From: Arthrobacter sp. Soc17.1.1.1
GTDB taxonomy: Bacteria; Actinomycetota; Actinomycetes; Actinomycetales; Micrococcaceae
Assembly: GCF_036867195.1 (NCBI RefSeq)
Contig: NZ_JBAJII010000001.1
Span: 248,001-312,000 of the forward strand
Length of the DNA: 64,000 bases
Direction of reading: 5' to 3'
Shown here in pieces: positions 44,168 through 54,193 of the stretch; the stretch's first letter is position 1; each line of letters begins with the position of its first letter. A program made the position numbers and the translations under genes. Below the pieces are notes generated by a model. The model had not been told where the DNA came from. It worked only from the letters and a program-made list of their open reading frames with translations, and ran no database searches.

Positions 44168-45238
44168 GTGACCGGGCCCGCCGCGGAACGGCGCAGCCGA
44201 CCGACGGAGCCGGGCCGTGCCGCCAACATCCGCGACGTGGCGCGCCGGGCCGGCGTCTCGCACCAGACGGTCTCGCGGGTGATCAACGGGCACCCGAGCC
44301 TCCGCGTGGAGACCCGCGACCGCGTGCTGGCGGCCATGGACGAGCTCAGCTTCCGCCCCAACCGTGCCGCGCGGGCCCTCGTGACGAGCCGGTCCACCAC
44401 CGTGGGCGTGCTCGTGAGCAAGGGCTTCGAGTACGGCCCGGCCGCGAGCCTGCAGGCCATCGACAGCGCGGCACGCGTGGCGGGGTACGCCGTCGACGTC
44501 GCGCACCTCGACGACGCGGAGGGCGGCTCGATCCGCGCGGCGCTGGACCGCCTCCTGGCGCACAACGTGGACGGCCTGATCATCCTGGCCCCGCAGACGC
44601 AGACGCTCGCCGAGATCGAGCGACTCTCCATCACGCTGCCCTTCGTGACTGTCCACTCCGCCCGGGCGTACGACGACCACCGGCTCTCCGTGGACCAGTC
44701 GGGCGGCGCCGCCCTCGCGACGCGCCACCTGCTCGAGCTCGGGCACCGGCGGATCGCGCACATCGCGGGCCCCGACGGCTGGTTCGAGACCGAGGCACGC
44801 GTGCGGGGGTACCGCGGCGAGATGGAGGCCTGGGGGAGCCGGCCGGAAGCGCTGCTCTCCGGGGACTGGACGGCGGAGTCCGGCTACCGCGCGGGGCTCG
44901 CCCTGGTGGGCGACCCGGGCGTCACCGCCGTCTTCTCGTCGAACGACCAGATGGCGCTCGGGCTCCTCCACGCGTTCCGCGAGCACGGCCGCCACGCGCC
45001 CCGGGACATCAGCGTGGTGGGGTTCGACGACGTCCCGGAGGCCGCGCACTACTGGCCGCCCCTGACGACCGTCCGGCAGAACTTCCCGGAGCTGGGCAGG
45101 CGCTGCGTGGCACGGCTGCTGGGCCTCATCGGCGAGGACACGGCAGGGTCGGGCGTCCAGGGACCGCCCGCGGGCGCGGCGCACGACGTCGCCCCGGAGC
45201 TGGTGATCCGTGCCTCCACCGCGCCTCGTGAGCCCTGA
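44168..45238 (+). CDS. araR: LacI family regulator, probable arabinose repressor
   Basis: This repressor of about 356 residues has a LacI helix-turn-helix (NIRDVARRAGVSHQTVSRVINGHPSLR) after a polar N-terminus, and a PBP-like effector domain with HTH-distal motifs AVFSSNDQMALGLLHAFREHG and ISVVGFDDVPEAAHYWPPLTTVRQNF. The GTG at 44168 has AGGA upstream; a TTG at 44135 would add 11 residues and overlap the nitrilase gene. It is immediately upstream of araBDA in the same direction, and an operator-like palindrome sits at the araB promoter, so it is the likely arabinose repressor. Confidence 0.85.
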   Translation: MTGPAAERRSRPTEPGRAANIRDVARRAGVSHQTVSRVINGHPSLRVETRDRVLAAMDELSFRPNRAARALVTSRSTTVGVLVSKGFEYGPAASLQAIDSAARVAGYAVDVAHLDDAEGGSIRAALDRLLAHNVDGLIILAPQTQTLAEIERLSITLPFVTVHSARAYDDHRLSVDQSGGAALATRHLLELGHRRIAHIAGPDGWFETEARVRGYRGEMEAWGSRPEALLSGDWTAESGYRAGLALVGDPGVTAVFSSNDQMALGLLHAFREHGRHAPRDISVVGFDDVPEAAHYWPPLTTVRQNFPELGRRCVARLLGLIGEDTAGSGVQGPPAGAAHDVAPELVIRASTAPREP

Positions 45239-45263
45239 CCGCGGGGGTCGTCCCGCCAGATCG

Positions 45264-45294
45264 TTGACACGCACCACCACTTCGCGCCTACACT
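45264..45294 (+). promoter_or_regulatory. Predicted araB promoter
   Basis: TTGACA (45264-45269) is followed after 19 bases by TACACT (45289-45294), about 97 bases before the araB start. The operator at 45306-45321 lies just downstream of the -10 box, overlapping the expected transcription start. Confidence 0.5.
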
Positions 45295-45305
45295 GGTGTC
45301 CGCGA

Positions 45306-45321
45306 ATGTGAACGGTCACAT
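45306..45321 (+). promoter_or_regulatory. AraR-type operator
   Basis: ATGTGA and TCACAT are exact reverse complements separated by ACGG (16 bp in total). The arms resemble other actinobacterial AraR operators. It lies between the predicted promoter and the araB start, so binding would repress the operon. Confidence 0.6.
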
Positions 45322-45390
45322 GACTGGGAGCATCGACGATCCACCAGAGCACTGCTTCGCGGTCTCGAGAAGAACGAAGAGGTCCTTCCC

Positions 45391-47142
45391 TTGAGTGACT
45401 CCATCCCGGGCGCAGTCGCCGGACCGGCCGACCGGCCCACCTATGTCATCGGTGTCGACTACGGCACCCTCTCCGGGCGTGCCGTCGTCGTGCGCGTCTC
45501 CGACGGCGCCGAACTCGGCGCCTCGACGCTCGAGTACCCGCACGCCGTCATGGATTCCACGCTCGCCGCCACGGGCGAGCAGCTCCCGCCCGAGTGGGCC
45601 CTGCAGGTGCCCTCCGACTACGTGGACGTGCTCCGCACCGCCGTTCCGGCCGCCGTGCGGGAGGCGGGCATCGACCCGCAGGACGTCGTCGGCATCGCCA
45701 CCGACTTCACGGCCTGCACCATGGTGCCCACCCTCGCGGACGGCACCCCGCTCAACGAGGTGCCGGGCTACGAGGGCCGCCCGCACGCCTACGTGAAGCT
45801 GTGGAAGCACCACGCCGCGCAGGGCCAGGCCAACCGGATCAACGCCCTCGCCGCCGAGCGCGGCGAGGCCTGGCTGCCCCGCTACGGCGGGCTGATCTCG
45901 AGCGAGTGGGAGTTCGCGAAGGGCCTCCAGCTGCTCGAGGAGGACCGCGAGCTGTACGACGTCATGGACCACTGGGTCGAGGCCGCCGACTGGATCGTCT
46001 GGCAGCTGACGGGACAGTACGTGCGGAACGCCTGCACCGCCGGGTACAAGGGCATCTACCAGGACGGCGCCTACCCGTCGGACGAGTTCCTCGCCGCGCT
46101 CAACCCCGATTTCGCCGGATTCGCCCGCGAGAAGGTGGAGCACACCATCGGCGCCCTCGCGTCGAGGGCGGGCTCCCTGTCCGAGGAGGCCGCCGGCTGG
46201 ACCGGGCTCCCGGCCGGCATCGCCGTCGCCGTCGGGAACGTCGACGCGCACGTCACCTCGCCCGCCGCGCAGGCCACCGACCCCGGCCAGATGGTCGCCA
46301 TCATGGGTACCTCCACGTGCCACGTCATGAACTCCGACCGCCTCGCAGAGGTGCCCGGCATGTGCGGCGTGGTGGACGGCGGGATCGTGGCGGGCTCCTA
46401 CGGCTACGAGGCCGGCCAGTCCGGCGTCGGCGACATCTTCGCGTGGTTCGTCGCGAACCAGGTGCCCGGCGAGATCCGCGACGAAGCGACGGCGCAGGGG
46501 CTCAGCGTGCACGAGTACCTGACCGAGCAGGCCCGGACCGAACCGGTCGGGGCACACGGCCTCGTGGCCCTCGACTGGCACTCCGGCAACCGCTCCGTCC
46601 TCGTGGACCACGAGCTCTCCGGCACCATCGTGGGCCTCACCCTCGCCACGAAGCCGCACGAGGTCTACCGTGCGCTGCTGGAGGCGACGGCGTTCGGCAC
46701 CCGCACGATCGTGGAGACCTTCAACGCCTCGGACGTCCCCGTGACCGAGTTCGTGGCCGCGGGCGGCCTCATCCGCAACCCGTTCCTGATGCAGGTCTAC
46801 GCCGACGTGCTGAACATGCCCATCTCCGTGATCGGCAGTTCTCAGGGCCCGGCCCTCGGGTCCGCGATCCACGCCGCCGTCGCGGCCGGCGCCTACCCGG
46901 ACATCCACGCCGCCGCCGCCGCGATGGGCCGGCTGGACCGCGCCGCGTACGTCCCCGACCCGGGACGCGCCGAGGCGTACGACGCCCTCTACCGCGAGTA
47001 CACCGAGCTCCACGACTACTTCGGCCGCGGCGCCAACGACGTCATGCACCGGCTCAAGGCGCTCCGCCGCGCAGCCCGGACCGCTCCTGCCCAAACCGCT
47101 CCTGCCCGGACCGCTCCTGCACAGCAGGCGGTGACCGCATGA
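45391..47142 (+). CDS. araB: L-ribulokinase
   Basis: This FGGY-family kinase phosphorylates L-ribulose to L-ribulose 5-phosphate in arabinose catabolism. The 583-residue protein starts with [18 protein letters not shown], the ATP-fold segment of ribulokinases, and has [16 protein letters not shown], the family's [26 protein letters not shown] and the C-terminal [22 protein letters not shown] short Ala/Pro/Thr-rich C-terminal repeat ends the protein. The TTG start has GAAGAGG upstream. Its stop overlaps araD (ATGA). Confidence 0.93.
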   Translation: MSDSIPGAVAGPADRPTYVIGVDYGTLSGRAVVVRVSDGAELGASTLEYPHAVMDSTLAATGEQLPPEWALQVPSDYVDVLRTAVPAAVREAGIDPQDVVGIATDFTACTMVPTLADGTPLNEVPGYEGRPHAYVKLWKHHAAQGQANRINALAAERGEAWLPRYGGLISSEWEFAKGLQLLEEDRELYDVMDHWVEAADWIVWQLTGQYVRNACTAGYKGIYQDGAYPSDEFLAALNPDFAGFAREKVEHTIGALASRAGSLSEEAAGWTGLPAGIAVAVGNVDAHVTSPAAQATDPGQMVAIMGTSTCHVMNSDRLAEVPGMCGVVDGGIVAGSYGYEAGQSGVGDIFAWFVANQVPGEIRDEATAQGLSVHEYLTEQARTEPVGAHGLVALDWHSGNRSVLVDHELSGTIVGLTLATKPHEVYRALLEATAFGTRTIVETFNASDVPVTEFVAAGGLIRNPFLMQVYADVLNMPISVIGSSQGPALGSAIHAAVAAGAYPDIHAAAAAMGRLDRAAYVPDPGRAEAYDALYREYTELHDYFGRGANDVMHRLKALRRAARTAPAQTAPARTAPAQQAVTA

Positions 47143-47852
47143 GCCGGTTCACCCCCGAGGTCGAGGCCGCCATCGCTGCGGTCCGCGAGGACGTCGCCGC
47201 CCTGCACGCCGAACTCGTGCGCTACGGACTCGTGGTCTGGACGGGCGGCAACGTCTCCGGCCGCGTGCCCGGCGCCGACCTGTTCGTCATCAAGCCCTCC
47301 GGCGTCAGTTACGACGAGCTGACGCCGGAGAACCAGATCCTCTGCGACCTCGACGGCAACGTCGTCGAGGGCACGCCCGGATCCGAGCGTTCGCCCTCGA
47401 GCGACACCGCGGCGCACGCCTACGTGTACCGCCACATGCCCGACGTCGGCGGCGTGGTGCACACGCACTCCACCTACGCCGTAGCCTGGGCCGCCCGCGG
47501 CGAGCCGATCCCCTGCGTCATCACCGCCATGGCGGACGAGTTCGGCGGGGAGATCCCGGTCGGTCCGTTCGCGATCATCGGCGACGACTCGATCGGCCGG
47601 GGCATCGTGGACACCCTCACCGGGCACCGCTCCCGCGGGGTCCTCATGAAGAGCCACGGCCCGTTCACCATCGGCAGGGACGCGAAGGACGCCGTCAAGG
47701 CAGCGGTCATGCTCGAGGACGTCGCCCGCACCGTCCACATCTCCCGCCAGCTCGGTGCGCCCGCCGGCATCCAGGGCGAGCACATCGACGCCCTTTTCGA
47801 CCGGTACCAGAACGTGTACGGTCAGTCATCGACCCCAGGAGCCCCTGCATGA
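47139..47852 (+). CDS. araD: L-ribulose-5-phosphate 4-epimerase
   Basis: This class II aldolase-like enzyme converts L-ribulose 5-phosphate to D-xylulose 5-phosphate for the pentose phosphate pathway. The 237-residue protein has the phosphate-binding [34 protein letters not shown], and zinc-binding [11 protein letters not shown] with a third His in SHGPFTIG. The start overlaps araB and its stop overlaps araA (ATGA), making the three enzymes one translationally coupled unit. Confidence 0.93.
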   Translation: MSRFTPEVEAAIAAVREDVAALHAELVRYGLVVWTGGNVSGRVPGADLFVIKPSGVSYDELTPENQILCDLDGNVVEGTPGSERSPSSDTAAHAYVYRHMPDVGGVVHTHSTYAVAWAARGEPIPCVITAMADEFGGEIPVGPFAIIGDDSIGRGIVDTLTGHRSRGVLMKSHGPFTIGRDAKDAVKAAVMLEDVARTVHISRQLGAPAGIQGEHIDALFDRYQNVYGQSSTPGAPA

Positions 47853-49363
47853 GCCCCCTCAGCACCACCCTCGACGCGTACGAAGTCTGGTTCCTCACCG
47901 GCAGCCAGGACCTCTACGGCGAGGAGACCCTGCAGCAGGTCGCGGAGCAGTCCCAGGAGATCGTGCGGATGCTCGGCGACGCCGGCCTGCCCGTGAAGGT
48001 CGTCTGGAAGCCGACGCTCAAGGACTCCGCCTCGATCCGGCGCATGGCGCTCGAGGCCAACGCGGCGGACGACGCGATCGGCGTGATCGCCTGGATGCAC
48101 ACGTTCAGCCCGGCGAAGATGTGGATCGCGGGCCTCGACGCCCTGCGCAAGCCGCTGCTGCACCTGCACACGCAGATCAACGTCGCACTGCCGTGGGGCG
48201 AGATCGACTTCGACTTCATGAACCTCAACCAGGCCGCCCACGGCGACCGCGAGTTCGGGTACATCCAGTCGCGCCTCGGCGTGCCGCGGAAGACCGTCGT
48301 CGGGCACGTCTCCAGCCCCGACGTCTGCGCGAAGGTCGCCACGTGGCAGCGCGCCGCCGCCGGCTGGGCCGCCGTGCACGAGCTCAAGGTCGCGCGCTTC
48401 GGCGACAACATGCGCAACGTCGCCGTGACCGAGGGCGACAAGACCGAGGCCGAGCTGCGTTTCGGTGTCTCGATCAACACGTGGGGCGTCAACGACCTCG
48501 TCGCCGCCGTCGAGGCGCAGTCGGAGGACGACGTCGATGCCCTCGTGGCCGAGTACGAGGAGACGTACGACGTCGTCCCCGAGCTCCGCCGCGGCGGGGA
48601 CCGGCACGAGTCGCTGCGCTACGGCGCCCGGCAGGAGCTCGGCCTGCTGTCCTTCCTGGAGGAGGGCGGCTTCGGCGCCTTCACCACGAACTTCGAGGAC
48701 CTCGGTGCACTCCGGCAGCTGCCCGGCCTCGCCGTGCAGCGGCTCATGGCCCGTGGCTACGGGTTCGGTGCCGAGGGCGACTGGAAGACCGCCGTCCTGG
48801 TGCGGGCCGCGAAGGTGATGGGCGCAGGGCTGCCCGGCGGGGCCTCCCTCATGGAGGACTACACGTACCACCTGGTGCCGGGGGAGGAGAAGATCCTCGG
48901 CGCGCACATGCTCGAGATCTGCCCCACCCTGACCACGTCGAAGCCCACGCTCGAGGTGCACCCGCTGGGGATCGGCGGCAAGGAGGACCCCGTGCGCCTC
49001 GTGTTCGACACGGATGCCGGCGCCGGCGTCGTCGTGGCGATGTCCGACATGCGGGACCGCTTCCGCCTCACCGCCAACGCCGTCGAGATCGTCCCGCCGG
49101 ACGCCCCGCTGCCGAACCTGCCGGTCGCGCGCGCCGTGTGGAAGCCGGAGCCGAGCCTCGAGACGTCCGCGGCGGCCTGGCTCAGTGCCGGCGCCGCACA
49201 CCACACCGTCCTCACCACCGCGGTGGGCCTCGAGGTCTTCGAGGACTTCGCGGACATCGCCGAGGTCGAACTGCTGCGGATCGACGCCGACACGAAGCTG
49301 CGGGACTTCCAGCGCGAACTGCGCTGGAACGCGGCCTACTACCGGCTGGCCCAGAAACTCTAG
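47849..49363 (+). CDS. araA: L-arabinose isomerase
   Basis: This metal-dependent enzyme converts L-arabinose to L-ribulose. The 504-residue protein has family motifs [16 protein letters not shown] at the N-terminus, [26 protein letters not shown], a central [16 protein letters not shown] with a conserved catalytic Glu, and HMLEICPTL (second Glu region). Length fits the family. It is last of the enzyme genes; the transporter genes begin 57 bases later, so the whole cluster may be one transcript. Confidence 0.95.
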   Translation: MSPLSTTLDAYEVWFLTGSQDLYGEETLQQVAEQSQEIVRMLGDAGLPVKVVWKPTLKDSASIRRMALEANAADDAIGVIAWMHTFSPAKMWIAGLDALRKPLLHLHTQINVALPWGEIDFDFMNLNQAAHGDREFGYIQSRLGVPRKTVVGHVSSPDVCAKVATWQRAAAGWAAVHELKVARFGDNMRNVAVTEGDKTEAELRFGVSINTWGVNDLVAAVEAQSEDDVDALVAEYEETYDVVPELRRGGDRHESLRYGARQELGLLSFLEEGGFGAFTTNFEDLGALRQLPGLAVQRLMARGYGFGAEGDWKTAVLVRAAKVMGAGLPGGASLMEDYTYHLVPGEEKILGAHMLEICPTLTTSKPTLEVHPLGIGGKEDPVRLVFDTDAGAGVVVAMSDMRDRFRLTANAVEIVPPDAPLPNLPVARAVWKPEPSLETSAAAWLSAGAAHHTVLTTAVGLEVFEDFADIAEVELLRIDADTKLRDFQRELRWNAAYYRLAQKL

Positions 49364-49420
49364 AGCCCACTCCCGACCGCCGGCACCGTTGCCGGAAACT
49401 CCACACAAGAAAGTCCCACC

Positions 49421-50536
49421 ATGAATCGGAAATACCTGGCCGGCATCGCGGCCGCCAGCATCCTGACCCTCAGCCTCACCGCATGCGGTGGCAGCAGGGG
49501 CGGCGGCGACGCCGCTGCCGAGGGCGGGTCCAACGAGGGCGCCAAGATCGGCGTGGCCATGCCGACGCAGCAGTCCGAGCGCTGGATCGCCGACGGCGAG
49601 AACGTCAAGAGCCAGCTGGAGGACCTCGGCTACGAGGTGGACCTCCAGTTCGCGAACGACGACATCCCCACGCAGGTCAGCCAGATCGAGAACATGATCA
49701 ACGGCGGCGTGAAGGCCCTCGTCATCGCGTCGATCGACGGCACCACGCTCACGAGCGTCCTCGACCAGGCCGAGTCGCAGGACATCCCGGTCATCGCCTA
49801 CGACCGCCTCATCAACGAGTCTGACACCGTCGACTACTACACCACCTTCGACAACGAGGAGGTCGGCGTCCAGCAGGCCACCTCGCTGCTGACCGGCCTC
49901 GGCATCCTCGACGCCGAGGGCAAGGAGACCGGCGCGGCCGGTCCGTTCGACGTCGAGCTCTTCGCCGGCAGCCCCGACGACAACAACGCGACGTTCTTCT
50001 GGAACGGCGCCATGAAGACCCTGCAGCCCTACCTCGACAGCGGTGTGCTCCGCGTCCCCAGCGGGCAGACCGACTTCGAGCAGGCCGCCATCCTCCGCTG
50101 GCTGCCCGACACGGCCCAGGACCGCATGGAGGACCTGCTCACCGTCGGCGGCGGCGAGCGCCTCGAAGGCGTGCTCTCCCCGTACGACGGCCTGTCCATC
50201 GGGATCATCTCGGCGCTGACCTCCGGCGGCTACGCCACCGACGACCTGCCCGTCGTCACGGGCCAGGACGCCGAGGTGGGTTCGGTGAAGTCGATCATCG
50301 CCGGCGAGCAGTACTCGACGATCTTCAAGGACGTCCGCGAGCTCGGCAAGCAGGCCGTCACCATGGTCGACGCCCTCATGAAGGGCGAGGAGCCCGAGGT
50401 GAACGACACCGAGACGTACGACAACGGCGTCAAGGTGGTCCCGTCCTACCTCCTCGAGTCGCAGATCGTCACGGTCGACAACTACGAGGCCGCGCTCGTC
50501 GAGACCGAGTACTACACCGAGGACGAGCTCAAGTAG
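49421..50536 (+). CDS. chvE: Sugar ABC transporter substrate-binding lipoprotein (ChvE-like)
   Basis: This 371-residue lipoprotein has the lipobox SLTAC (Cys22) and a type I periplasmic-binding fold in the ChvE group, known for L-arabinose, D-xylose and other monosaccharides. Motifs are [63 protein letters not shown] and [23 protein letters not shown]. It is between araA and its ATPase gene, from which it is separated by a perfect 17-bp hairpin. Arabinose is the probable ligand from context. Confidence 0.9.
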   Translation: MNRKYLAGIAAASILTLSLTACGGSRGGGDAAAEGGSNEGAKIGVAMPTQQSERWIADGENVKSQLEDLGYEVDLQFANDDIPTQVSQIENMINGGVKALVIASIDGTTLTSVLDQAESQDIPVIAYDRLINESDTVDYYTTFDNEEVGVQQATSLLTGLGILDAEGKETGAAGPFDVELFAGSPDDNNATFFWNGAMKTLQPYLDSGVLRVPSGQTDFEQAAILRWLPDTAQDRMEDLLTVGGGERLEGVLSPYDGLSIGIISALTSGGYATDDLPVVTGQDAEVGSVKSIIAGEQYSTIFKDVRELGKQAVTMVDALMKGEEPEVNDTETYDNGVKVVPSYLLESQIVTVDNYEAALVETEYYTEDELK

Positions 50537-50557
50537 CCGTCCCGCAGCACCCCTGAT

Positions 50558-50597
50558 GCCTGTGGCTCCGGACCGTTCCTGGTCCGGAGCCACAGGC
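50558..50597 (+). terminator. Intercistronic hairpin after the ChvE-like gene
   Basis: A perfect 17-bp stem (50558-50574 with 50581-50597) with a six-base loop lies 22 bases after the binding-protein stop and 56 bases before the ATPase start. No T tract follows. It probably limits read-through into, or stabilises, the upstream transcript. Confidence 0.7.
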
Positions 50598-50652
50598 GCT
50601 GTACCTCGCCCGGCCCTGCCGGGACTTCCACTCAAGTAAGCGAGGCTCCACC

Positions 50653-52182
50653 ATGGCGGAGAACATCCTTCGGATGCGCCGCATCACCAAGACCTTCCCT
50701 GGCGTGAAGGCACTGCAGGACGTCAATCTCGACGTCGTGCGTGGCGAGGTCCACGCGATCTGCGGAGAGAACGGGGCCGGGAAATCGACCCTCATGAAGG
50801 TGCTGTCCGGGGTCTACCCGCACGGCACGTACGACGGCGACATCGAATTCGAGGGCGGCGTCGTCGAGTTCAAGGACATCCGCGACAGCGAGCGCGACGG
50901 GATCGTCATCATCCACCAGGAACTGGCCCTCTCGCCGTTCCTGTCCGTCGCCGAGAACATCTTCCTCGGGAACGAGCGCGAGAAGCGCGGCTTCATCAAC
51001 TGGAACGAGACCAATGTCGAGGCGGCCAAGCTGCTCCGCCGCGTGGGCCTGGACCTCAACCCGGTGGTCCGCGCCGGTGACATCGGCGTCGGCAAGCAGC
51101 AGCTCGTGGAGATCGCCAAGGCGCTGTCGAAGAACGTCAAGCTGCTGATCCTCGACGAACCGACGGCCGCCCTGAACGACGAGGACTCCGCGCACCTCCT
51201 CGGGCTCGTCAAGGGCCTGCGGTCCGAGGGCATCACCTGCATCATCATCAGCCACAAGCTCAACGAGATCCGGGCCATCGCGGACTCGGTGACCATCCTC
51301 CGCGACGGGCGCACGATCGAGACGCTGAGCCTCCACGACGGCTCGGTGACGGAGGAGCGCATCATCAGGGGCATGGTGGGACGCGACATGGAGAGCCGTT
51401 ACCCCGAGCGCACGCCGGTCATCGGCGAGGAGGTCCTCCGCGTCGAGGACTGGACGGTGCACCACCCGCAGGAGAGCGCGCGCGTGGTCGTCGACGCCGC
51501 GAACCTCTCGGTCCGCGCCGGTGAGGTGGTCGGTATCGCCGGCCTCATGGGCGCCGGGCGGACGGAGCTCGCCATGAGCATCTTCGGGCGCAGCTACGGC
51601 TCGCACATCACGGGCACCCTCTACAAGAACGGGACCCCGATCACCACGCGCACCGTGGGCGAGGCGATCCGGCACGGCATCGCGTACGCCACGGAGGACC
51701 GCAAGCGGTACGGGCTGAACCTGATCGACGACATCAAGCGGAACATCTCCGGTGCGGCGCTCGGCAAGCTCGCGAAGCGTGGCTGGGTGGACGGCGGCCG
51801 GGAGGCCGTCGTCGCGGGCGACTACCGGATGTCCATGAACATCAAGGCGCCCTCCGTCACGGCGATCACGGGGAAGCTCTCCGGCGGCAACCAGCAGAAG
51901 GTGGTGCTCTCCAAGTGGATGTTCTCGGACCCCGACGTCCTGATCCTCGACGAGCCCACCCGCGGGATCGACGTCGGCGCCAAGTACGAGATCTACACGA
52001 TCATCAACCGCCTCGCCGCAGAGGGGAAGGCGGTGATCGTCATCTCCTCCGAGCTGCCCGAGTTGCTGGGAATCTGTGATCGCATCTACACCCTCGCCGA
52101 AGGCCGCATCACCGCGGAGGTGCCCATCGGGCAGGCGACACCGGAACTCCTCATGCAGTACATGACCAAGGAAAAGGACTGA
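50653..52182 (+). CDS. mmsA: Sugar ABC transporter ATP-binding protein (MmsA/GguA-like)
   Basis: This 509-residue protein fuses two ABC domains. Domain one has Walker [10 protein letters not shown], signature [13 protein letters not shown] and [12 protein letters not shown]; domain two has the degenerate [12 protein letters not shown] and [14 protein letters not shown] with [14 protein letters not shown]. The start [18 protein letters not shown] and length match the multiple-sugar ATPase that partners ChvE. It is followed four bases later by the permease gene. Confidence 0.92.
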   Translation: MAENILRMRRITKTFPGVKALQDVNLDVVRGEVHAICGENGAGKSTLMKVLSGVYPHGTYDGDIEFEGGVVEFKDIRDSERDGIVIIHQELALSPFLSVAENIFLGNEREKRGFINWNETNVEAAKLLRRVGLDLNPVVRAGDIGVGKQQLVEIAKALSKNVKLLILDEPTAALNDEDSAHLLGLVKGLRSEGITCIIISHKLNEIRAIADSVTILRDGRTIETLSLHDGSVTEERIIRGMVGRDMESRYPERTPVIGEEVLRVEDWTVHHPQESARVVVDAANLSVRAGEVVGIAGLMGAGRTELAMSIFGRSYGSHITGTLYKNGTPITTRTVGEAIRHGIAYATEDRKRYGLNLIDDIKRNISGAALGKLAKRGWVDGGREAVVAGDYRMSMNIKAPSVTAITGKLSGGNQQKVVLSKWMFSDPDVLILDEPTRGIDVGAKYEIYTIINRLAAEGKAVIVISSELPELLGICDRIYTLAEGRITAEVPIGQATPELLMQYMTKEKD

Positions 52183-52186
52183 TTCC

Positions 52187-53422
52187 ATGGCTACCACCGT
52201 CAAAGACCCCGCAGTGGCCGCACCTCCGCCTCCCGTGAAGCACGGGCTGGCCTTCCTCACGAGCCGGCTGCGGCAGATCGGCATCTTCGTAGCGCTCATC
52301 GTCATCGTCGCCCTGTTCCAGGTGCTGACCGGGGGCGCGCTGCTCATGCCGGACAACGTCTCGAACATCATCGTGCAGAACAGCTACATCCTGCTCCTGG
52401 CCATCGGCATGGTCATGATCATCGTGGCAGGGCATATCGACCTGTCCGTCGGCTCCGTGGCGGCCTTCGTCGGTGCGATGTCCGGCATCATGATCCAGGA
52501 CTGGGGCTTCACCTGGTGGGTGGCGTTCATCGCCTCGCTCGTGATCGGCGGGCTCGTCGGCGCGTGGCAGGGCTTCTGGGTGGCCTACGTGGGCATCCCC
52601 GCCTTCATCGTGACACTCGCAGGCATGCTCGTGTTCCGCGGGCTCACGCAGATCGTGCTCGAGAACCAGCGCATCACGGGCTTCCCCGAGGAGTACCGCC
52701 AGCTCGGTGGCGGCTTCCTCTTCCCCGGGCTCTTCCCGCCGGAGACGAACCTCCTCGACTGGACCACGGTGGCCCTCGGCGTGCTCGCCGTCGTCCTCCT
52801 CGTCGCCAGCCAGCTCCGTGGGCGCGCCACCCGCGCCCGCCTCAAGCTCGAGGACGAGCCCGCCGCCTGGTTCTTCACCAAGCTCGCCTTCATCGCCGTC
52901 ATCATCCTGGGCCTCACCTACCTCCTGGCCGGTTCGCGCAGCGGTACGCCGATCGTGCTCGTGGTCCTCGGCGTCCTGATCGTCGCCTACAGCCTGGTCA
53001 TGAGCAACAGTGTGTTCGGCCGCCACATCTATGCCCGCGGTGGCAACCTGCAGGCTGCACAGCTCTCGGGCGTCAACACCAAGCGCATCGATTTCATGCT
53101 GTTCGTCAACATGGGCGTGCTCGCAGCCCTGGCGGGGCTCATCTTCACCGGTCGCCTCAACTCGGCCGGTCCGGGTGCCGGCAACCTGTTCGAGCTCGAT
53201 GCCATCGCAGCCGCCTTCATCGGTGGCGCGGCCGTGACGGGCGGGGTGGGTACCGTGATCGGTGCCATCACCGGTGGCCTGATCATGGGTGTGCTCAACA
53301 ACGGCATGTCGCTGCTCGGCGTGGGCATCGACGTGCAGCAGTTCATCAAGGGCATGGTGCTCCTGCTCGCGGTCGGCTTCGACGTGTTCAACAAGCGCCG
53401 CGCCTCGAACGCCCTCAAGTAG
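52187..53422 (+). CDS. mmsB: Sugar ABC transporter permease (MmsB/GguB-like)
   Basis: This 411-residue permease is longer than RbsC, as expected for the GguB/MmsB type, because of an extra charged loop and helices in the middle. Motifs include VAGHIDLSVGSVAAFVGAM, VGIPAFIVTLAGMLVFRGL, ARGGNLQAAQLSGVNTKRIDF and AIAAAFIGGAAVTGGVGTV. One permease gene serves the transporter. A terminator follows. Confidence 0.92.
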   Translation: MATTVKDPAVAAPPPPVKHGLAFLTSRLRQIGIFVALIVIVALFQVLTGGALLMPDNVSNIIVQNSYILLLAIGMVMIIVAGHIDLSVGSVAAFVGAMSGIMIQDWGFTWWVAFIASLVIGGLVGAWQGFWVAYVGIPAFIVTLAGMLVFRGLTQIVLENQRITGFPEEYRQLGGGFLFPGLFPPETNLLDWTTVALGVLAVVLLVASQLRGRATRARLKLEDEPAAWFFTKLAFIAVIILGLTYLLAGSRSGTPIVLVVLGVLIVAYSLVMSNSVFGRHIYARGGNLQAAQLSGVNTKRIDFMLFVNMGVLAALAGLIFTGRLNSAGPGAGNLFELDAIAAAFIGGAAVTGGVGTVIGAITGGLIMGVLNNGMSLLGVGIDVQQFIKGMVLLLAVGFDVFNKRRASNALK

Positions 53423-53501
53423 GGCCTGGGGAGGACGCCGGAAGAAAGTCCGGCGGCAGCGTAACTTCTGCGTCCCTCCGGTCGATTACCCAGATGTAAG
53501 C

Positions 53502-53547
53502 GCCGCACCGAGGCTTATCCCCCAACGGGCCTCGGTGCGGCCTTTTC
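53502..53547 (+). terminator. Terminator of the arabinose cluster
   Basis: A perfect 12-bp stem (53502-53513 with 53530-53541) is followed by a short T run (CTTTTC). It lies about 80 bases after the permease stop and before the sigma-factor gene. Confidence 0.8.
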
Positions 53548-53638
53548 GTGTCGCAGCACAGGTGCGTGCCGCGGCAGGACGGCGGAGGCCAACAGTTACG
53601 ATGGTCACGCCGCCCCGCTCGAGCAAGGAAAAGACACC

Positions 53639-54193
53639 GTGGTCCCACCGCTGCCTGATGATGCGCTCGACCGCGCACGGGCCGGCGAACCCGCGGCACT
53701 CTCCCTGATCTACCAGGAGCTGAGTCCGAGGGTGCTGGGCTATTTCGCGGGCCGGGGGACGGAGGACCCGGAGGCCCTCACCCAGGAGGTCTTCCTCACG
53801 GTCTTCTCGAAACTCGGGTCCGTCTCCGGCGGGCTGCAGGGTCTGCGCACCTTCACCTTCTCGGTGGCGCACGCCCGGCACGTGGACGAGGTGCGGAGGA
53901 AGGTGCGGGCGCCGGTCCTCGTGGGCTACGAGGCCGACGGTGACACGCGCACCGTCGAGTCGGCGGAGATGGTGGCGCTGGGCAACCTCGATGCCGGAGG
54001 TGCCACGGGAATGCTGGCACAGCTCAATGCCGAGCAGCGCGACGTGCTCCTGCTGCGCATCGTGGCCGAGCTGCCGATCGAGCAGGTCGCGGAGATCCTC
54101 GGCAGGTCGGCAGGATCGGTCAAGCAGCTGCAGCGGCGGGGACTGCTCAAGCTGAAGGAACTCGTACACCCCAACGAATCGGACGCACAATGA
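53639..54193 (+). CDS. ECF-like RNA polymerase sigma factor
   Basis: This 184-residue protein has sigma-70 region 2 (ALSLIYQELSPRVLGYFAGRG and PEALTQEVFLTVFSKL, about 19-65) and region 4 (LNAEQRDVLLLRIVAELPIEQVAEILGRSAGSVKQLQRRGLLKL, split at about 125-170), with no region 3, the ECF layout. The GTG at 53639 has AAGGA upstream. Its end overlaps the following membrane-protein gene (ATGA), so the pair looks like a sigma factor and its regulator. The target promoters are unknown. Confidence 0.85.
   Translation: MVPPLPDDALDRARAGEPAALSLIYQELSPRVLGYFAGRGTEDPEALTQEVFLTVFSKLGSVSGGLQGLRTFTFSVAHARHVDEVRRKVRAPVLVGYEADGDTRTVESAEMVALGNLDAGGATGMLAQLNAEQRDVLLLRIVAELPIEQVAEILGRSAGSVKQLQRRGLLKLKELVHPNESDAQ

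Noticed and set aside
42757..44763. 668-residue minus-strand frame extending the DUF427 gene
   Set aside because: The extension is the antisense of the nitrilase and LacI genes; the DUF427 domain occupies only the last part.
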